DNA of 64,000 bases from SAR202 cluster bacterium (GTDB lineage: Bacteria; Chloroflexota; Dehalococcoidia; UBA6926; VFHL01): contig VFHL01000001.1 in assembly GCA_009392005.1 (NCBI GenBank), positions 23,966 through 87,965 on the forward strand, written 5' to 3'. The notes under the pieces were generated by a model. The model was given only the letters and a program-made list of their open reading frames with translations. It ran no database searches and had not been told where the DNA came from. How positions within the stretch are numbered: position 1 is the first letter of the stretch; every line of letters begins with the position of its first letter. The position numbers were made by a program, and so were the translations under genes. Positions 30,935 to 41,035 of the stretch are shown piece by piece.

Positions 30935-32497
30935 TTAGCTCTTTATTTCGAAATTATGTTTAAAAAACTCTGTTTGAAGATCGATAACGCTGTGAGAATA
31001 GTTGCGAAATCTAGATAAGACATATGCAAGGGCATTAATGTCATGATTTTGGTGACTGATCACAGCAATTGTTGGTTTCACTGTACTGAGTGCCAAGCTA
31101 ATTTTAAGGGCCTCGTTTACAGGATGGTCTAGAGCGTTTTTCTCAAGCGCGCTGAGTTCAATATCCAGAAGCTTTTTCAGGTTCCTGTTTCCACCAAAAT
31201 GAGGACTAGTTGCAAGTGTCTGTCTGGCCCGTTGTAAGTAGGATACGTTTGGAGAAGACAATAGTCGTTTGCCGATCATTTTAGTCGCTACTTTGTCGAT
31301 TAATTGCATTGATTGCTGAACCGCTTTTGTAGGGGGCAAATAATCTGAAGAAAAGACGACTTCAATTTCATTATAGAGAGCGAAAGATACTGGTATTTTT
31401 GCTTCAGCGGCACTAAGAGCGGACATTACCAATTGATAGGCAATCCAGTCGGCCTCATCAGGGCTTTCGGTCACAACATTTACTAGTAGAATAGTTGCTC
31501 CTGCTTGTGGATCGCGATGTTCTCTCACAATTGCTTCACGGGCTTTTGCGGTGTGCTTCCAATCTACATCACGAAGCCGATCACCTGGGTGATATGGTCG
31601 GAGACTAGAAAATTCGACACCTCGATTATTGGCAGTCATTGGCGCTATGTCGATATAACTTTCGATCCCTGCTTGATCCAAATAACGTTGTGCGAGCCAT
31701 GTTGCGTATTGGGCTCTTGGGATCACTTGGGCTGTCACGGGTTGGACCAGAACCCCATGCCATAAAAGTCCTAAGTGGTCTTGGCGCGTAATATAGATGT
31801 CGGGTGTGGCCAGTCCAGCCAATTTGGTTTGCATGTCAACACTAACCACATTAGCGCTTGTGCCCTCCACGAGTGGATTTGCAACAGACACATGGACATC
31901 GGGGTCTTTTGTGGAGAGTGAAATGTAATATTTTGCAGATGAATCGTTGAGTAGTTGTATTTCGCCATGCCATTTCTTCCCTGACATGATTTGGAATGAA
32001 TGATCTTCAATGTCAATTCTGATTCCCCTTAATTGGAAAAGAGAGAACAAAATAAGGCAAACCATAAACGAGGATAGCGTCAGTGCCGAGCTGATCAAGG
32101 AGATGTCTCCGAGCATAAATCCCATAAACGCAGCGATTGTGGTCATTGATACGATTGTGCTGAAAGTGGTACTGGTGCGCCATCCTTCTTGGTGTTTGGG
32201 GATTTCTGTTTTTGGGGCGAGATCACGTAGCTTACTTATTAGCAGGGGTAGGCTGGGTAGGACAAGTACACCGACAAAAAATTCGGTTAGCACTTGGTCC
32301 CATACGAGGGGCCCGATCAAAGTTGTTACTAGTATTAAAATTATATCTTGTTCTACGCTATACGCTCGGTACAAGCTGAAACCATGTAAGAGGAATAACA
32401 CAATAGGTATGAGTGGACCTGAACTTAAAATAACGCTTCCTGAGAGGATGATCATCAAATACACCCTTATGGAAGAAGACAGGAATTCTGTCCTCAT
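30935..32497 (-). CDS. DUF58 domain-containing protein
   Basis: GVEFSSLRPYHPGDRLRDVDWKHTAKAREAIVREH; ATGA overlap with the MoxR gene. Confidence 0.88.
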   Translation of the reverse strand: MRTEFLSSSIRVYLMIILSGSVILSSGPLIPIVLFLLHGFSLYRAYSVEQDIILILVTTLIGPLVWDQVLTEFFVGVLVLPSLPLLISKLRDLAPKTEIPKHQEGWRTSTTFSTIVSMTTIAAFMGFMLGDISLISSALTLSSFMVCLILFSLFQLRGIRIDIEDHSFQIMSGKKWHGEIQLLNDSSAKYYISLSTKDPDVHVSVANPLVEGTSANVVSVDMQTKLAGLATPDIYITRQDHLGLLWHGVLVQPVTAQVIPRAQYATWLAQRYLDQAGIESYIDIAPMTANNRGVEFSSLRPYHPGDRLRDVDWKHTAKAREAIVREHRDPQAGATILLVNVVTESPDEADWIAYQLVMSALSAAEAKIPVSFALYNEIEVVFSSDYLPPTKAVQQSMQLIDKVATKMIGKRLLSSPNVSYLQRARQTLATSPHFGGNRNLKKLLDIELSALEKNALDHPVNEALKISLALSTVKPTIAVISHQNHDINALAYVLSRFRNYSHSVIDLQTEFFKHNFEIKS

Positions 32498-33465
32498 TCA
32501 TCATCACCTTTAGGGATTGGTATAGTTTCAAGCGCATTTTGAATAAGGTCTTGCGCTGTGATCTGATCGAATTCCGCTTCGGTCGTTGGCCGCACTCGAT
32601 GTTCTAGTACATTCGGGGCTAGTTTTCGTACGTCATCGGGAATGACAAAGTCGCGGTTCTGCAGGAATGCTGATGCCCTGCTGCCTCGATAGAGAGCAAG
32701 ACTTGCTCGTGTGCTTGGTCCACCTTGAACGGATTCGTTCTCTCTGAGTGTTGTAACGATGTCAAGGATGTAACCTCGTATTGACTCTGCCATATGTACT
32801 TGCTTCACGAGTTCTCTCAAAGAGAGGATGTCGTTTGGGGTTGTTACGGCATCAACGTGGGGATCTTCCAACTGGTCTGCGTTTGCTAGGACCAGCAATT
32901 CAGCTGTACGTGTTGGGTAATCACTCCAAAGACGCAACATAAATCTGTCTGCCTGTACGTCCGTAATCGGGTACGTACCGTCTCCTCCCAAAGGGACTTG
33001 AGTTGCAATTACAAATAATGGTTCTGGTAATGGATATGTGGTGCCTTCTATTGTTGCTTGGCGTTCCTGCATTGCTTCTAGGAAAGCGGATTGCGTGCGA
33101 GGTGTTGTTCTGTTCAGTTCGTCAGCGAGCACTACGTTTGCGAACAGCGGTCCTTCAACAAATCTGGAATTGCCATCTGGGCGATAGAGTTCAAAACCCG
33201 TTACATCTGATGGCAACATGTCCGGTGTTAACTGAACGCGGCGAAAAGTTCCTCCTATCGATTCGGCGAAGCTACGTGCTACAAGGGTTTTAGCGGTTCC
33301 GGCATGACCTTCTAGGAGAACGTGGCCACCGGCGAGCAGGCCAATTGTCAGAAGTTCTATAATTTCCTCGCGTGCCTGCGCAATTTCAGAAACAGCCTCT
33401 TTAATCTGATTTGGGATATTAATTAAGGTGTTTTGGTCCACACTGGGGCTCCTTTTTTTCGCCAA
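32494..33465 (-). CDS. MoxR-family AAA ATPase
   Basis: GGHVLLEGHAGTAKTLVARSFAESIGG, RVQLTPDMLPSDVTG, FANVVLADELNRTTPRTQSAFLEAMQE; true start may be GTG at 33441. Confidence 0.93.
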   Translation of the reverse strand: MAKKRSPSVDQNTLINIPNQIKEAVSEIAQAREEIIELLTIGLLAGGHVLLEGHAGTAKTLVARSFAESIGGTFRRVQLTPDMLPSDVTGFELYRPDGNSRFVEGPLFANVVLADELNRTTPRTQSAFLEAMQERQATIEGTTYPLPEPLFVIATQVPLGGDGTYPITDVQADRFMLRLWSDYPTRTAELLVLANADQLEDPHVDAVTTPNDILSLRELVKQVHMAESIRGYILDIVTTLRENESVQGGPSTRASLALYRGSRASAFLQNRDFVIPDDVRKLAPNVLEHRVRPTTEAEFDQITAQDLIQNALETIPIPKGDDE

Positions 33466-34358
33466 GTTGGGTAGAGCAAGCTGATCGTTAGAATGGTTAT
33501 TAGCAAAGTGATTGGAAGTGGCTGAGATAGCATTGCGCGTAGATTAAAAAGCAATTGTTTCGATTTTTGTGTTGTTGAATTGGATAAGTGCATTTCATCT
33601 ATATAAATCAATGTTTCTTCACCAAGCATGCGCGTGAGGTTATCAAAGAAGACTATGTTATCTCCGGATTCGACCATTGCGTTAATTAACAGGCTAGGAT
33701 CAGCGAGCAGGATCAATTCTCCACCACCAACTCTGGTTTGTGCCAGAATTGTAAATGGGCCTCGTGGTTCATCATCATCGGCAAAGGTGTCATTGTCTAT
33801 GTCTAGAAAGCTGAATGATGAAGACCGTGCGATTTTTGTCAATCCATCTCCTTCAATAGTCGTCGCATGATTTAGAGAAAGAGATTTCACCCCTTTGGTA
33901 AGTGGTGATGCCAGCAAATCTGTTGCCAAGGGTAGTCGAGGATCACCGGCATTGATTAAGGGGTCTAGTAATGGTTTATTTGAGAATTGCGCTAAAACAT
34001 CCATATGTTGAAGAATAATGTTACCTGTTCCATAATCGTTTGCTAGCAAAAGCATGCCACCATTTTCGACATAGGCATTTAGTTGGTTAAGCTCTTCCGT
34101 GGTTGGTTCTATTTCTGGGATCATAATGAGAAGTGAATTGTTGGAATTCTCGAGCAATTCGTCAAATGAATGGATTGGGTTGATACCATATTGCAATTTT
34201 ATATCTTGCAACCCGTTCCAAAACTCGTTCTCGGTTCTGAAATCATCAAGTGTTGGGAAAAACCACGTTGCGAGTGATATTGCCGTCCCGGTTCCCAAAA
34301 CAACCAGGGTGATGAAGCGCCACAAAGGCACATGCCTTCTCCTTGCCCGAACTAGCAT
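33423..34358 (-). CDS. DUF4350-like membrane-associated protein
   Basis: N- and C-terminal TM, GGMLLLANDYGTGN, GGGELILLADPSLLINAMV, IYIDEMH; operon with MoxR/DUF58. Confidence 0.75.
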   Translation of the reverse strand: MLVRARRRHVPLWRFITLVVLGTGTAISLATWFFPTLDDFRTENEFWNGLQDIKLQYGINPIHSFDELLENSNNSLLIMIPEIEPTTEELNQLNAYVENGGMLLLANDYGTGNIILQHMDVLAQFSNKPLLDPLINAGDPRLPLATDLLASPLTKGVKSLSLNHATTIEGDGLTKIARSSSFSFLDIDNDTFADDDEPRGPFTILAQTRVGGGELILLADPSLLINAMVESGDNIVFFDNLTRMLGEETLIYIDEMHLSNSTTQKSKQLLFNLRAMLSQPLPITLLITILTISLLYPTWRKKGAPVWTKTP

Positions 34359-34471
34359 TTATTTTATTGGTTCTTAAATCGGCTTGGGGATAGTAGTGGG
34401 CTGGATTCAAATGAGGTTTCCCATCCCTATAATCAAAATACGGTGGTGTCTTCGTAGTTGTCAAATTCGAT

Positions 34472-34488
34472 TTATTTCGGTGAAATAA
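34472..34488. promoter_or_regulatory. Palindrome TTATTTC-GGT-GAAATAA in divergent intergenic region
   Basis: Perfect 7-bp arms, between divergently transcribed DUF4350 and DUF4012 genes. Confidence 0.35.
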
Positions 34489-34691
34489 CGGGTCCCATTT
34501 TGTATGTTTCTATTTTCTTAGCAACAAATGTATGAATCAGCATTTATCTTTCTAACATTGTCTGATAGGTTGATCTTTGTATATGAAAAGGACGAATTGC
34601 TAGTGCGAAAAAGTTCATTGGAACTCAAAGCTCAGTTTAAATATGATTACGTAAGTCACTATGCAACAGCAGTTGTTGCGGGCGTAGCTGC

Positions 34692-37600
34692 ATGTTGACC
34701 GCAAGAAATATGCTATATCTTTATATCCAACATCGCAGGATCCAGATTGTTTTAGTGTTGCTCTCCTTTTTGTTTTTTGTGAGTGGCTTTAGTTTCCTGG
34801 TTGTCCGCAATGTTTCTGCCATAGACGTCGGACTTCGGTCGGCGGAATCCATTTTGACGAGCTCAAAAACTTTAGATCTCCAGGCTGTTGACGAATTTCA
34901 GCTGCAAATTGCAGAAGGTGAAAAAGAGCTAACTTCGCTTAATTGGAAAGTCTCTCCCGTTCTTTGGTTCTCGCCTATTTTGCAATTTGTACCTGTGATT
35001 GGTGGGGATATCAAGCATGGACGAGCGATGCTTGATTACTCTATGCATCTTGTGCGGGCTGCCGATCTAGCTATACAAGCGTCACGCCCCACATTTGATT
35101 TGCGGTTGAGCGAGCAACCGGTTGAAAAAATCCTTCCGGAGGTTGTCATTGGTTTAGAGGAGGGTAAATCTCTTTTTCGTCGTGCCAATGATGAAATCAC
35201 TCTTGCACGACAATCTCGTGGAAGGGTGATTGCTGATCGGTTGTCAGGAAGTACAGCAAATCGTTTAAACAAAGCTGATGCGTTGTTATTTCAATTAGAT
35301 GGAGTCGTGGGCTTGGGTCTTGCTGGCCCAGAGATAATCGGTGCTGTGATCAGTGTGCAAGATGTAATGTCGCATGTAAAAGGTGTTTTTGATGGATCGG
35401 GGACAACCTCATTCAGTGAACTTAGTATTGATCTCAAAAATACTGAAAAGAAGCTGCGTGTGGTGCGTGAAATTTTCGCTGACGATGCGCAAGGAACTAA
35501 AAAGAATATTTCTTTTGATTTTTTGCCTTCTTCTATTTCATTGGGATCAGATTCTGAGTTCATAATTATGATGTTCGAATTGAGCCATGATTTGGTTCAA
35601 GCAGCTCTTCCGTTGGTGGTTTTGGGGGAGGACCTTCAGAATTTGTCCCTTGACGGAGACATTCAGATTAAGATCGACTTAATGGCGAGAAAATTAGAAT
35701 CGTATGAAGATGATCTTCAAATGGCGAGTACAGCTTTAACACGATTTGATGGATTCTATGAAGAGTTCGACAAGGATGATCTACCTGTGATGCTTGCTGA
35801 TTTGCTTGCTAGAGCCTCTAAATCTGTAGATACATTGAAAGATATCGTTCAAGCGTCGTTACGCATACCGGATCTTCTTGACACGGCCAATCAAGCTTTA
35901 ATATTGGTGCCGGATTTGAACCGGGATTACAAAGCACTTTTGCAAGGGACACAATCTCTTGAGGATGTGTTGGAAACAACTAGAGAGATTAGGTTGCACT
36001 TGGAAGCAGTGCATTCTGAGTATCATCAAATAATTCCATTGATCAATAATGCATCGGACATTGTTGACCCAACCCAATTAATGAGTAATTCTGGGAAGCT
36101 ACTTGATTATGGATATGTAGTGGCACAAGCTGCGGAATTAACGCTCTTGGGTTTACAGCAGATAGTTGATGCAACAGCAAGTTCTAATGACACCCCTTCG
36201 GGGCAGCTTCAGGCCTTTGCGGCACTGATTGAGGAGCAAAACACAACGTTTCTCCAGGCTCAATCGGCGCTTGACGCTGGAGTCGTATCTAGGTCTTCTC
36301 TTGACCATCTCTTGAAAGACGAAGTATTTGCACAATATCTTCAAATTCTTGATGAGCGTACCGCAACATTGGCTGCAGTTTTGACGTTCGCTGTTTCAGG
36401 TTCGAAATACATAGAAGAAATCCAACTTCTACGTGCCAAGATGCAGGATTTGGGAGCAGTATTATCCGAGTCGCTTTTGTCGCCTGAAAACATTCTTGAA
36501 CCTAACAAATCAATTATTCCGGTGGTGAGCGATGGGCTTACAGATGCTCGATCTCAACTTCAGTCCTTAAAAAATATGTGGGCAGAATTGGAAACCCTAG
36601 AATTACCCTTCAAAAGCTTAGGGCTATTTGATACAGAGAATGTGGCTGCTTCATTATCCTTAAGTGATACTGTGTTGGCATCAACCGACCGTATATTGTC
36701 TGATGTTCAAGAATTGTTTGGCCCTGGTTCTGATGGAGCATCATACGACTCATTGCAAATTCTTTTGGGCAAGATTGCGTCTGATTGGCCGACACAAGTT
36801 TCGACATCTCATGAAGCATTAGAATCGATGACAGATCTAGCGGAAACATCCCAAAATTTGATGGTCAACCCGAGTGCATTGGTGGCGAACGAACTCGATG
36901 AAGCACGCAAATTTTTCAGTTATGTTGGCCGGCTTTCAGGCCTTGTGGTCGATTTGTTTGGTTACGATGATCCCTCAAATATCATTATCTTGGGTCAAGA
37001 TGATCAAGAGATTCGTCCCACAGGTGGATTTATTGGTTCAGTTGCTGAGATGCAAATCACCAAGGGTGATTTGGCGGTTACGAAATTTAGGAGTAGTTAC
37101 GACATTGATCCAACGACCCATCTTGTTATGCCGATTGCGCCAGATGCATTCGGAAAATACATGGCAGGTGTGCCAGCGCTCATGGCTTTCCGCGATTCAA
37201 ACTGGTCTGCAGATTTCCCAACTTCAGCGCAGCAAGCGCTGGATTTATACAGATTGACGCAAACAACTTCTGCTAAATGGGTTGTAGCAATCGACACCTT
37301 TGCTTTGGCTTATATGATTGATGCCATTGGCGGAATCAGTCTGCAAGGGCATCCAAATCTTATCGATGGAGAAGCTTCGCGAGCGCTTGCCGCAGGTTTT
37401 GATGATAAAGATGGATTGGGATATCGCTGTGGTCCGAATAATAGCTCAAGTTTCTCAAACCGATGTTTTTCTGAAGATGCTATGGTGGCTATCTTGACTC
37501 ATTTCCAACATGGTGAAACAAACAAAGAATTGAACGAATTGATGCTCACACTACTGCGTGGCAAACATTTGCTGATTTATGCTGAGGATTCCACTTATCA

Positions 37601-38297
37601 GGCAATTTTAAACAAACTGAATATGAGCGGTTGGCTCCGGCAAGTACCTGGAGATTATCTCATGGTGGCGGATTGGTCGGCATATTCGAAAGTGAACGAT
37701 CATATAACTAGAACTCTTCTTTATGATGTGGATATGAGCGACGTCGGATCGACAGCGCACTTGCGGGTTCGTTATCAAAACGCGATCGAAAGTGATACAC
37801 CGTGCGCACAAATATTTGACACGACACGTGTTTGTTATTGGAACTATGCTCGCGTTTATACGCCTCTTGGTATCAAGCTATTAGAGGAACCCTATTTTCA
37901 GTTGCCTTCTGGCACCATATATGGATTGAGGAAAATACAGTCAGGGTATGATGTGAGCGATGAGAATACATTTGAATTTGCTGAGACCACATCACATACA
38001 GAAATGGCGGCATTCTTATCTGTTGGCAGCCGTGAAACCCGCGAACTGAGCTACCGTTACCTTCTGCCATCAGGCGTGGTAACACCAACTGATAATGGGA
38101 ATTTCCGGTATGACCTTACTGTTCAAAAGCATCCTGGAACTATTGATGACAATGTATTCATTAATATTCACCTTCCGAAAGGATCCGATGTGGTTTCTGT
38201 TCTTGGTGACGCTATAGTGGAAGATGCAAAAGTATCATTTTCGGTGCTCCTTGATACTGATCAGCAGATCGGTGTTGAATACCGGTTACCTGAGTAA
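34692..38297 (+). CDS. Large DUF4012-like protein (1201 aa) with N-terminal TM and long helical region
   Basis: Signature-like NIIILGQDDQEIRPTGGFIGSVAEMQITKGDLAVTKFRSSYDID, SNWSADFPTSAQQALDLY. Confidence 0.85.
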   Translation: MLTARNMLYLYIQHRRIQIVLVLLSFLFFVSGFSFLVVRNVSAIDVGLRSAESILTSSKTLDLQAVDEFQLQIAEGEKELTSLNWKVSPVLWFSPILQFVPVIGGDIKHGRAMLDYSMHLVRAADLAIQASRPTFDLRLSEQPVEKILPEVVIGLEEGKSLFRRANDEITLARQSRGRVIADRLSGSTANRLNKADALLFQLDGVVGLGLAGPEIIGAVISVQDVMSHVKGVFDGSGTTSFSELSIDLKNTEKKLRVVREIFADDAQGTKKNISFDFLPSSISLGSDSEFIIMMFELSHDLVQAALPLVVLGEDLQNLSLDGDIQIKIDLMARKLESYEDDLQMASTALTRFDGFYEEFDKDDLPVMLADLLARASKSVDTLKDIVQASLRIPDLLDTANQALILVPDLNRDYKALLQGTQSLEDVLETTREIRLHLEAVHSEYHQIIPLINNASDIVDPTQLMSNSGKLLDYGYVVAQAAELTLLGLQQIVDATASSNDTPSGQLQAFAALIEEQNTTFLQAQSALDAGVVSRSSLDHLLKDEVFAQYLQILDERTATLAAVLTFAVSGSKYIEEIQLLRAKMQDLGAVLSESLLSPENILEPNKSIIPVVSDGLTDARSQLQSLKNMWAELETLELPFKSLGLFDTENVAASLSLSDTVLASTDRILSDVQELFGPGSDGASYDSLQILLGKIASDWPTQVSTSHEALESMTDLAETSQNLMVNPSALVANELDEARKFFSYVGRLSGLVVDLFGYDDPSNIIILGQDDQEIRPTGGFIGSVAEMQITKGDLAVTKFRSSYDIDPTTHLVMPIAPDAFGKYMAGVPALMAFRDSNWSADFPTSAQQALDLYRLTQTTSAKWVVAIDTFALAYMIDAIGGISLQGHPNLIDGEASRALAAGFDDKDGLGYRCGPNNSSSFSNRCFSEDAMVAILTHFQHGETNKELNELMLTLLRGKHLLIYAEDSTYQAILNKLNMSGWLRQVPGDYLMVADWSAYSKVNDHITRTLLYDVDMSDVGSTAHLRVRYQNAIESDTPCAQIFDTTRVCYWNYARVYTPLGIKLLEEPYFQLPSGTIYGLRKIQSGYDVSDENTFEFAETTSHTEMAAFLSVGSRETRELSYRYLLPSGVVTPTDNGNFRYDLTVQKHPGTIDDNVFINIHLPKGSDVVSVLGDAIVEDAKVSFSVLLDTDQQIGVEYRLPE

Positions 38298-38372
38298 TCT
38301 CTGGTCCAATAGGGTTGCTCTCAGGAGCTATGATTATCCTTGTATTGTTGAGTCTAAGAGGGGCTTTGCGAT

Positions 38373-39605
38373 TTAAGGTTTTTTTGTGGTTAAGTTTTTG
38401 TACAAATCGATTGTTTGATTTGATACCGCTGTGTACGACATGCTATCAGCTAAATCGCGAGCTTTTGAGGCCATTGATTCTCGCAATTCTAAGCTTGTTG
38501 CGAGTCTGCTGAGAGAATCGGCAAGCCCATCAATGTCAAATGGATCCTTCAGTATTGCTATATCTTCGTTACTCCCAACGACGTCTGAGTTTGGCTCGAT
38601 ATTTGATGCGACAATAGGCAGTCCAAATGCGAGAGCTTCCATCATAACCGTGGGTTGAATTTCAGAGGTTGTCGGGAAGAGGAAAATGCTTGCTGAATGA
38701 TATTGGTTATACAGCTCTTCTTTTGAAACCTCACCCATGATTTCGACTTTATTTTCCAGCCCATTTTCTATGATGCATTCTTGAATTTCATCGTAATAAT
38801 CTCTGTGGTCGATTGGTCCTACTAATTTCAGACTAAGCTCAGGATGATCAGCTGTAATTCTTGCAAATGCTTTTACTGAGGTGAGTTGGTTTTTTCTTCT
38901 GATAATTCCCCCTGTAGACACGATTGGTATCGATTTTTCCATGCGTGATTTCGGATGGTCTTGCATAAATGCCTGTATGTCGTTGATTGCTGTCCCCACA
39001 TGAATCACGGTGATGTTTTTTGGATCGATCGTATATTCACCTGAAAGCCATTTTTTGAACCCATTGGTAAGTGTCACGACGTGATCAATCCGCTTAAAAG
39101 CGATGCGTTCAGGCCACAAAGCAACTTTTCGTAACCACTTTGGTAGAGTTGTCGGAATCTGCGGGGTGTATAAGACCTTTGCAGGGTTTCCTGCCATTTT
39201 ATTAACGATTGTTGCGACAATAGCAATTTCGCCTTGGTGGGTGTGGATGATGTCTATATCGCGCTCCGAGAGGAGCTTCTTCAATTGGATACCACCCAAT
39301 ATCGCGAACAACCAGGTTTGGAAAACATCGAATGGATAAAGAAGAAATTTTGAGAATCGCCGTAAGAACGGGAACCCTTTTCTGTAGGGATAGGGTAATA
39401 GTGGGCGTCGGAACGTGTGATATTGCACGTTGGCAGCTTGCCGTTTTCTCGTGATATCTTCACTGGCATGGATGTCGATTACGTGTGCATCATGTCCCAA
39501 CAAACTGAAGTGCCGCGTAAGTTGGTAGATGTATTCTTCTCGGCCTGCGGGGACGTCACCAGGTGGAACCGGAATAATACCGAGACCTAGATGTACAATG
39601 TTCAT
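38373..39605 (-). CDS. Glycosyltransferase family 4
   Basis: MNIVHLGLGIIPVPPGDVPAGREEYIYQLTRHFS; FPTTSEIQPTVMMEALAFGLPIVAS. Confidence 0.9.
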   Translation of the reverse strand: MNIVHLGLGIIPVPPGDVPAGREEYIYQLTRHFSLLGHDAHVIDIHASEDITRKRQAANVQYHTFRRPLLPYPYRKGFPFLRRFSKFLLYPFDVFQTWLFAILGGIQLKKLLSERDIDIIHTHQGEIAIVATIVNKMAGNPAKVLYTPQIPTTLPKWLRKVALWPERIAFKRIDHVVTLTNGFKKWLSGEYTIDPKNITVIHVGTAINDIQAFMQDHPKSRMEKSIPIVSTGGIIRRKNQLTSVKAFARITADHPELSLKLVGPIDHRDYYDEIQECIIENGLENKVEIMGEVSKEELYNQYHSASIFLFPTTSEIQPTVMMEALAFGLPIVASNIEPNSDVVGSNEDIAILKDPFDIDGLADSLSRLATSLELRESMASKARDLADSMSYTAVSNQTIDLYKNLTTKKP

Positions 39606-39639
39606 TTTTTATCGCCTACTCATCTGGTATAGTGCGAAC

Positions 39640-40851
39640 TTATTTCATGAGTTCGTTATATAACTGTTGTGTTCGCCCTGCTATATTTCCATAAGACATT
39701 TCTTGGATCAAGCGTGTCGACCTTTGCCCTAATTCCGTTCTCAAATTAGGATCATTCAAGATTCGGTTCAAGGCCTTGCTCATCCCGCTTACATCGTTGG
39801 ATTCGAAAAGCGTTTCATTAATCTGATCAGGTCCTAAAACATCTACAATTGGTTGGATACGTGATGCGACAACGGGAAGCCCAAATCCCATTGCCTCCTT
39901 CAAAGCGATTGGATCCATTTCTGCAGTTGTTGGAAACAAGAAAACGCTCTCAGGAATGCTGAGTAATTTATACAATTCATTTGGTGGCATTTCACCTTTG
40001 AATTCAATTTGATTGTTCATTTGATAGTTTTGGACGAGTGCTTGTAAAGAGCGGTAATATTCTTGCTCTGCAATGCGTCCTGCAAGAACCAGTCTACAGT
40101 CCGGGTTATCTTTTGAGATATTGGCAAACACCTCAATCGCGGTTTTTTGGTTTTTCCTTTTTGCGATTACTCCGACACATATGATGAGACTAGCGGTTGG
40201 TTGGATATCGGGAGATCTCGCGAGAAAACTTTTGATTTCCGTAAGATCAATTGCATTAGGGATACCTGTATAGGTTGTTGGGTCACGCCCAAACTGTTCA
40301 TGTACCCAGGTGCCAATGGAGGGATTCAACACGATAATGTGATCAATCCATTTTAACGTTGGTGGTTCAGCAAAATAAACAATGCGATTAAACAATGAAA
40401 AGCGGCCCATTCCATAAGCACTGTGTAAGGTATACACGGTTTTCACATTTTTCCGAGAAATCTTTTTCACCAAAATTGACATTAGAGCTGTAATCGCATT
40501 GTGACTATGAATGATGACAGCATCATTTTTTCTAATCAGTTGGATCAAAGGAAATATTGCTAGCGCAGCAAAGCTCAATAATTGGATCAGTATGATGGAG
40601 AAATACAATGCTCGTTGAAATGGTCCTTGATATGTATGAGGTAAAGGGATGTGGGGAACCGTATGGTACTGTGCTCCCGAATCGCGCCGCATTGTATCTT
40701 GTTGGGAGCCACCCTTGATGTCGATTACGTGTACGTCAGTGTTTTCTACGCTGAGCTCACGGGTCAGGCGGTAAATAATCTGCTCCGTACTGCCAGAGAT
40801 GTCGCCTGGTGGTGTGGGAATAACGCCCACTCCTAAATGTATGATGGCCAT
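39640..40851 (-). CDS. Glycosyltransferase family 4 (paralog of preceding gene)
   Basis: MAIIHLGVGVIPTPPGDISGSTEQIIYRLTRELS; FPTTAEMDPIALKEAMGFGLPVVAS. Confidence 0.9.
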   Translation of the reverse strand: MAIIHLGVGVIPTPPGDISGSTEQIIYRLTRELSVENTDVHVIDIKGGSQQDTMRRDSGAQYHTVPHIPLPHTYQGPFQRALYFSIILIQLLSFAALAIFPLIQLIRKNDAVIIHSHNAITALMSILVKKISRKNVKTVYTLHSAYGMGRFSLFNRIVYFAEPPTLKWIDHIIVLNPSIGTWVHEQFGRDPTTYTGIPNAIDLTEIKSFLARSPDIQPTASLIICVGVIAKRKNQKTAIEVFANISKDNPDCRLVLAGRIAEQEYYRSLQALVQNYQMNNQIEFKGEMPPNELYKLLSIPESVFLFPTTAEMDPIALKEAMGFGLPVVASRIQPIVDVLGPDQINETLFESNDVSGMSKALNRILNDPNLRTELGQRSTRLIQEMSYGNIAGRTQQLYNELMK

Positions 40852-41035
40852 TAGAAATAACCTGCGCTACTACAGTATTTACTGGTTAAGGGGGTCATCT
40901 AGGAAAAATCTGAGACGGTGCATTGTCAGATATACAAAACATAATTTTGCCTAGTCTCTACTCGCTTCGATAGTAGGTGAGCTATTTAATCGTGTCAAAT
41001 ACCTGTTTGGAACAAAAATTGATCTGGCCTTTGGA

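Noticed and set aside
32010-32513. 167 aa plus-strand ORF opposite DUF58 gene
   Set aside because: Antisense shadow ORF, no recognisable domain
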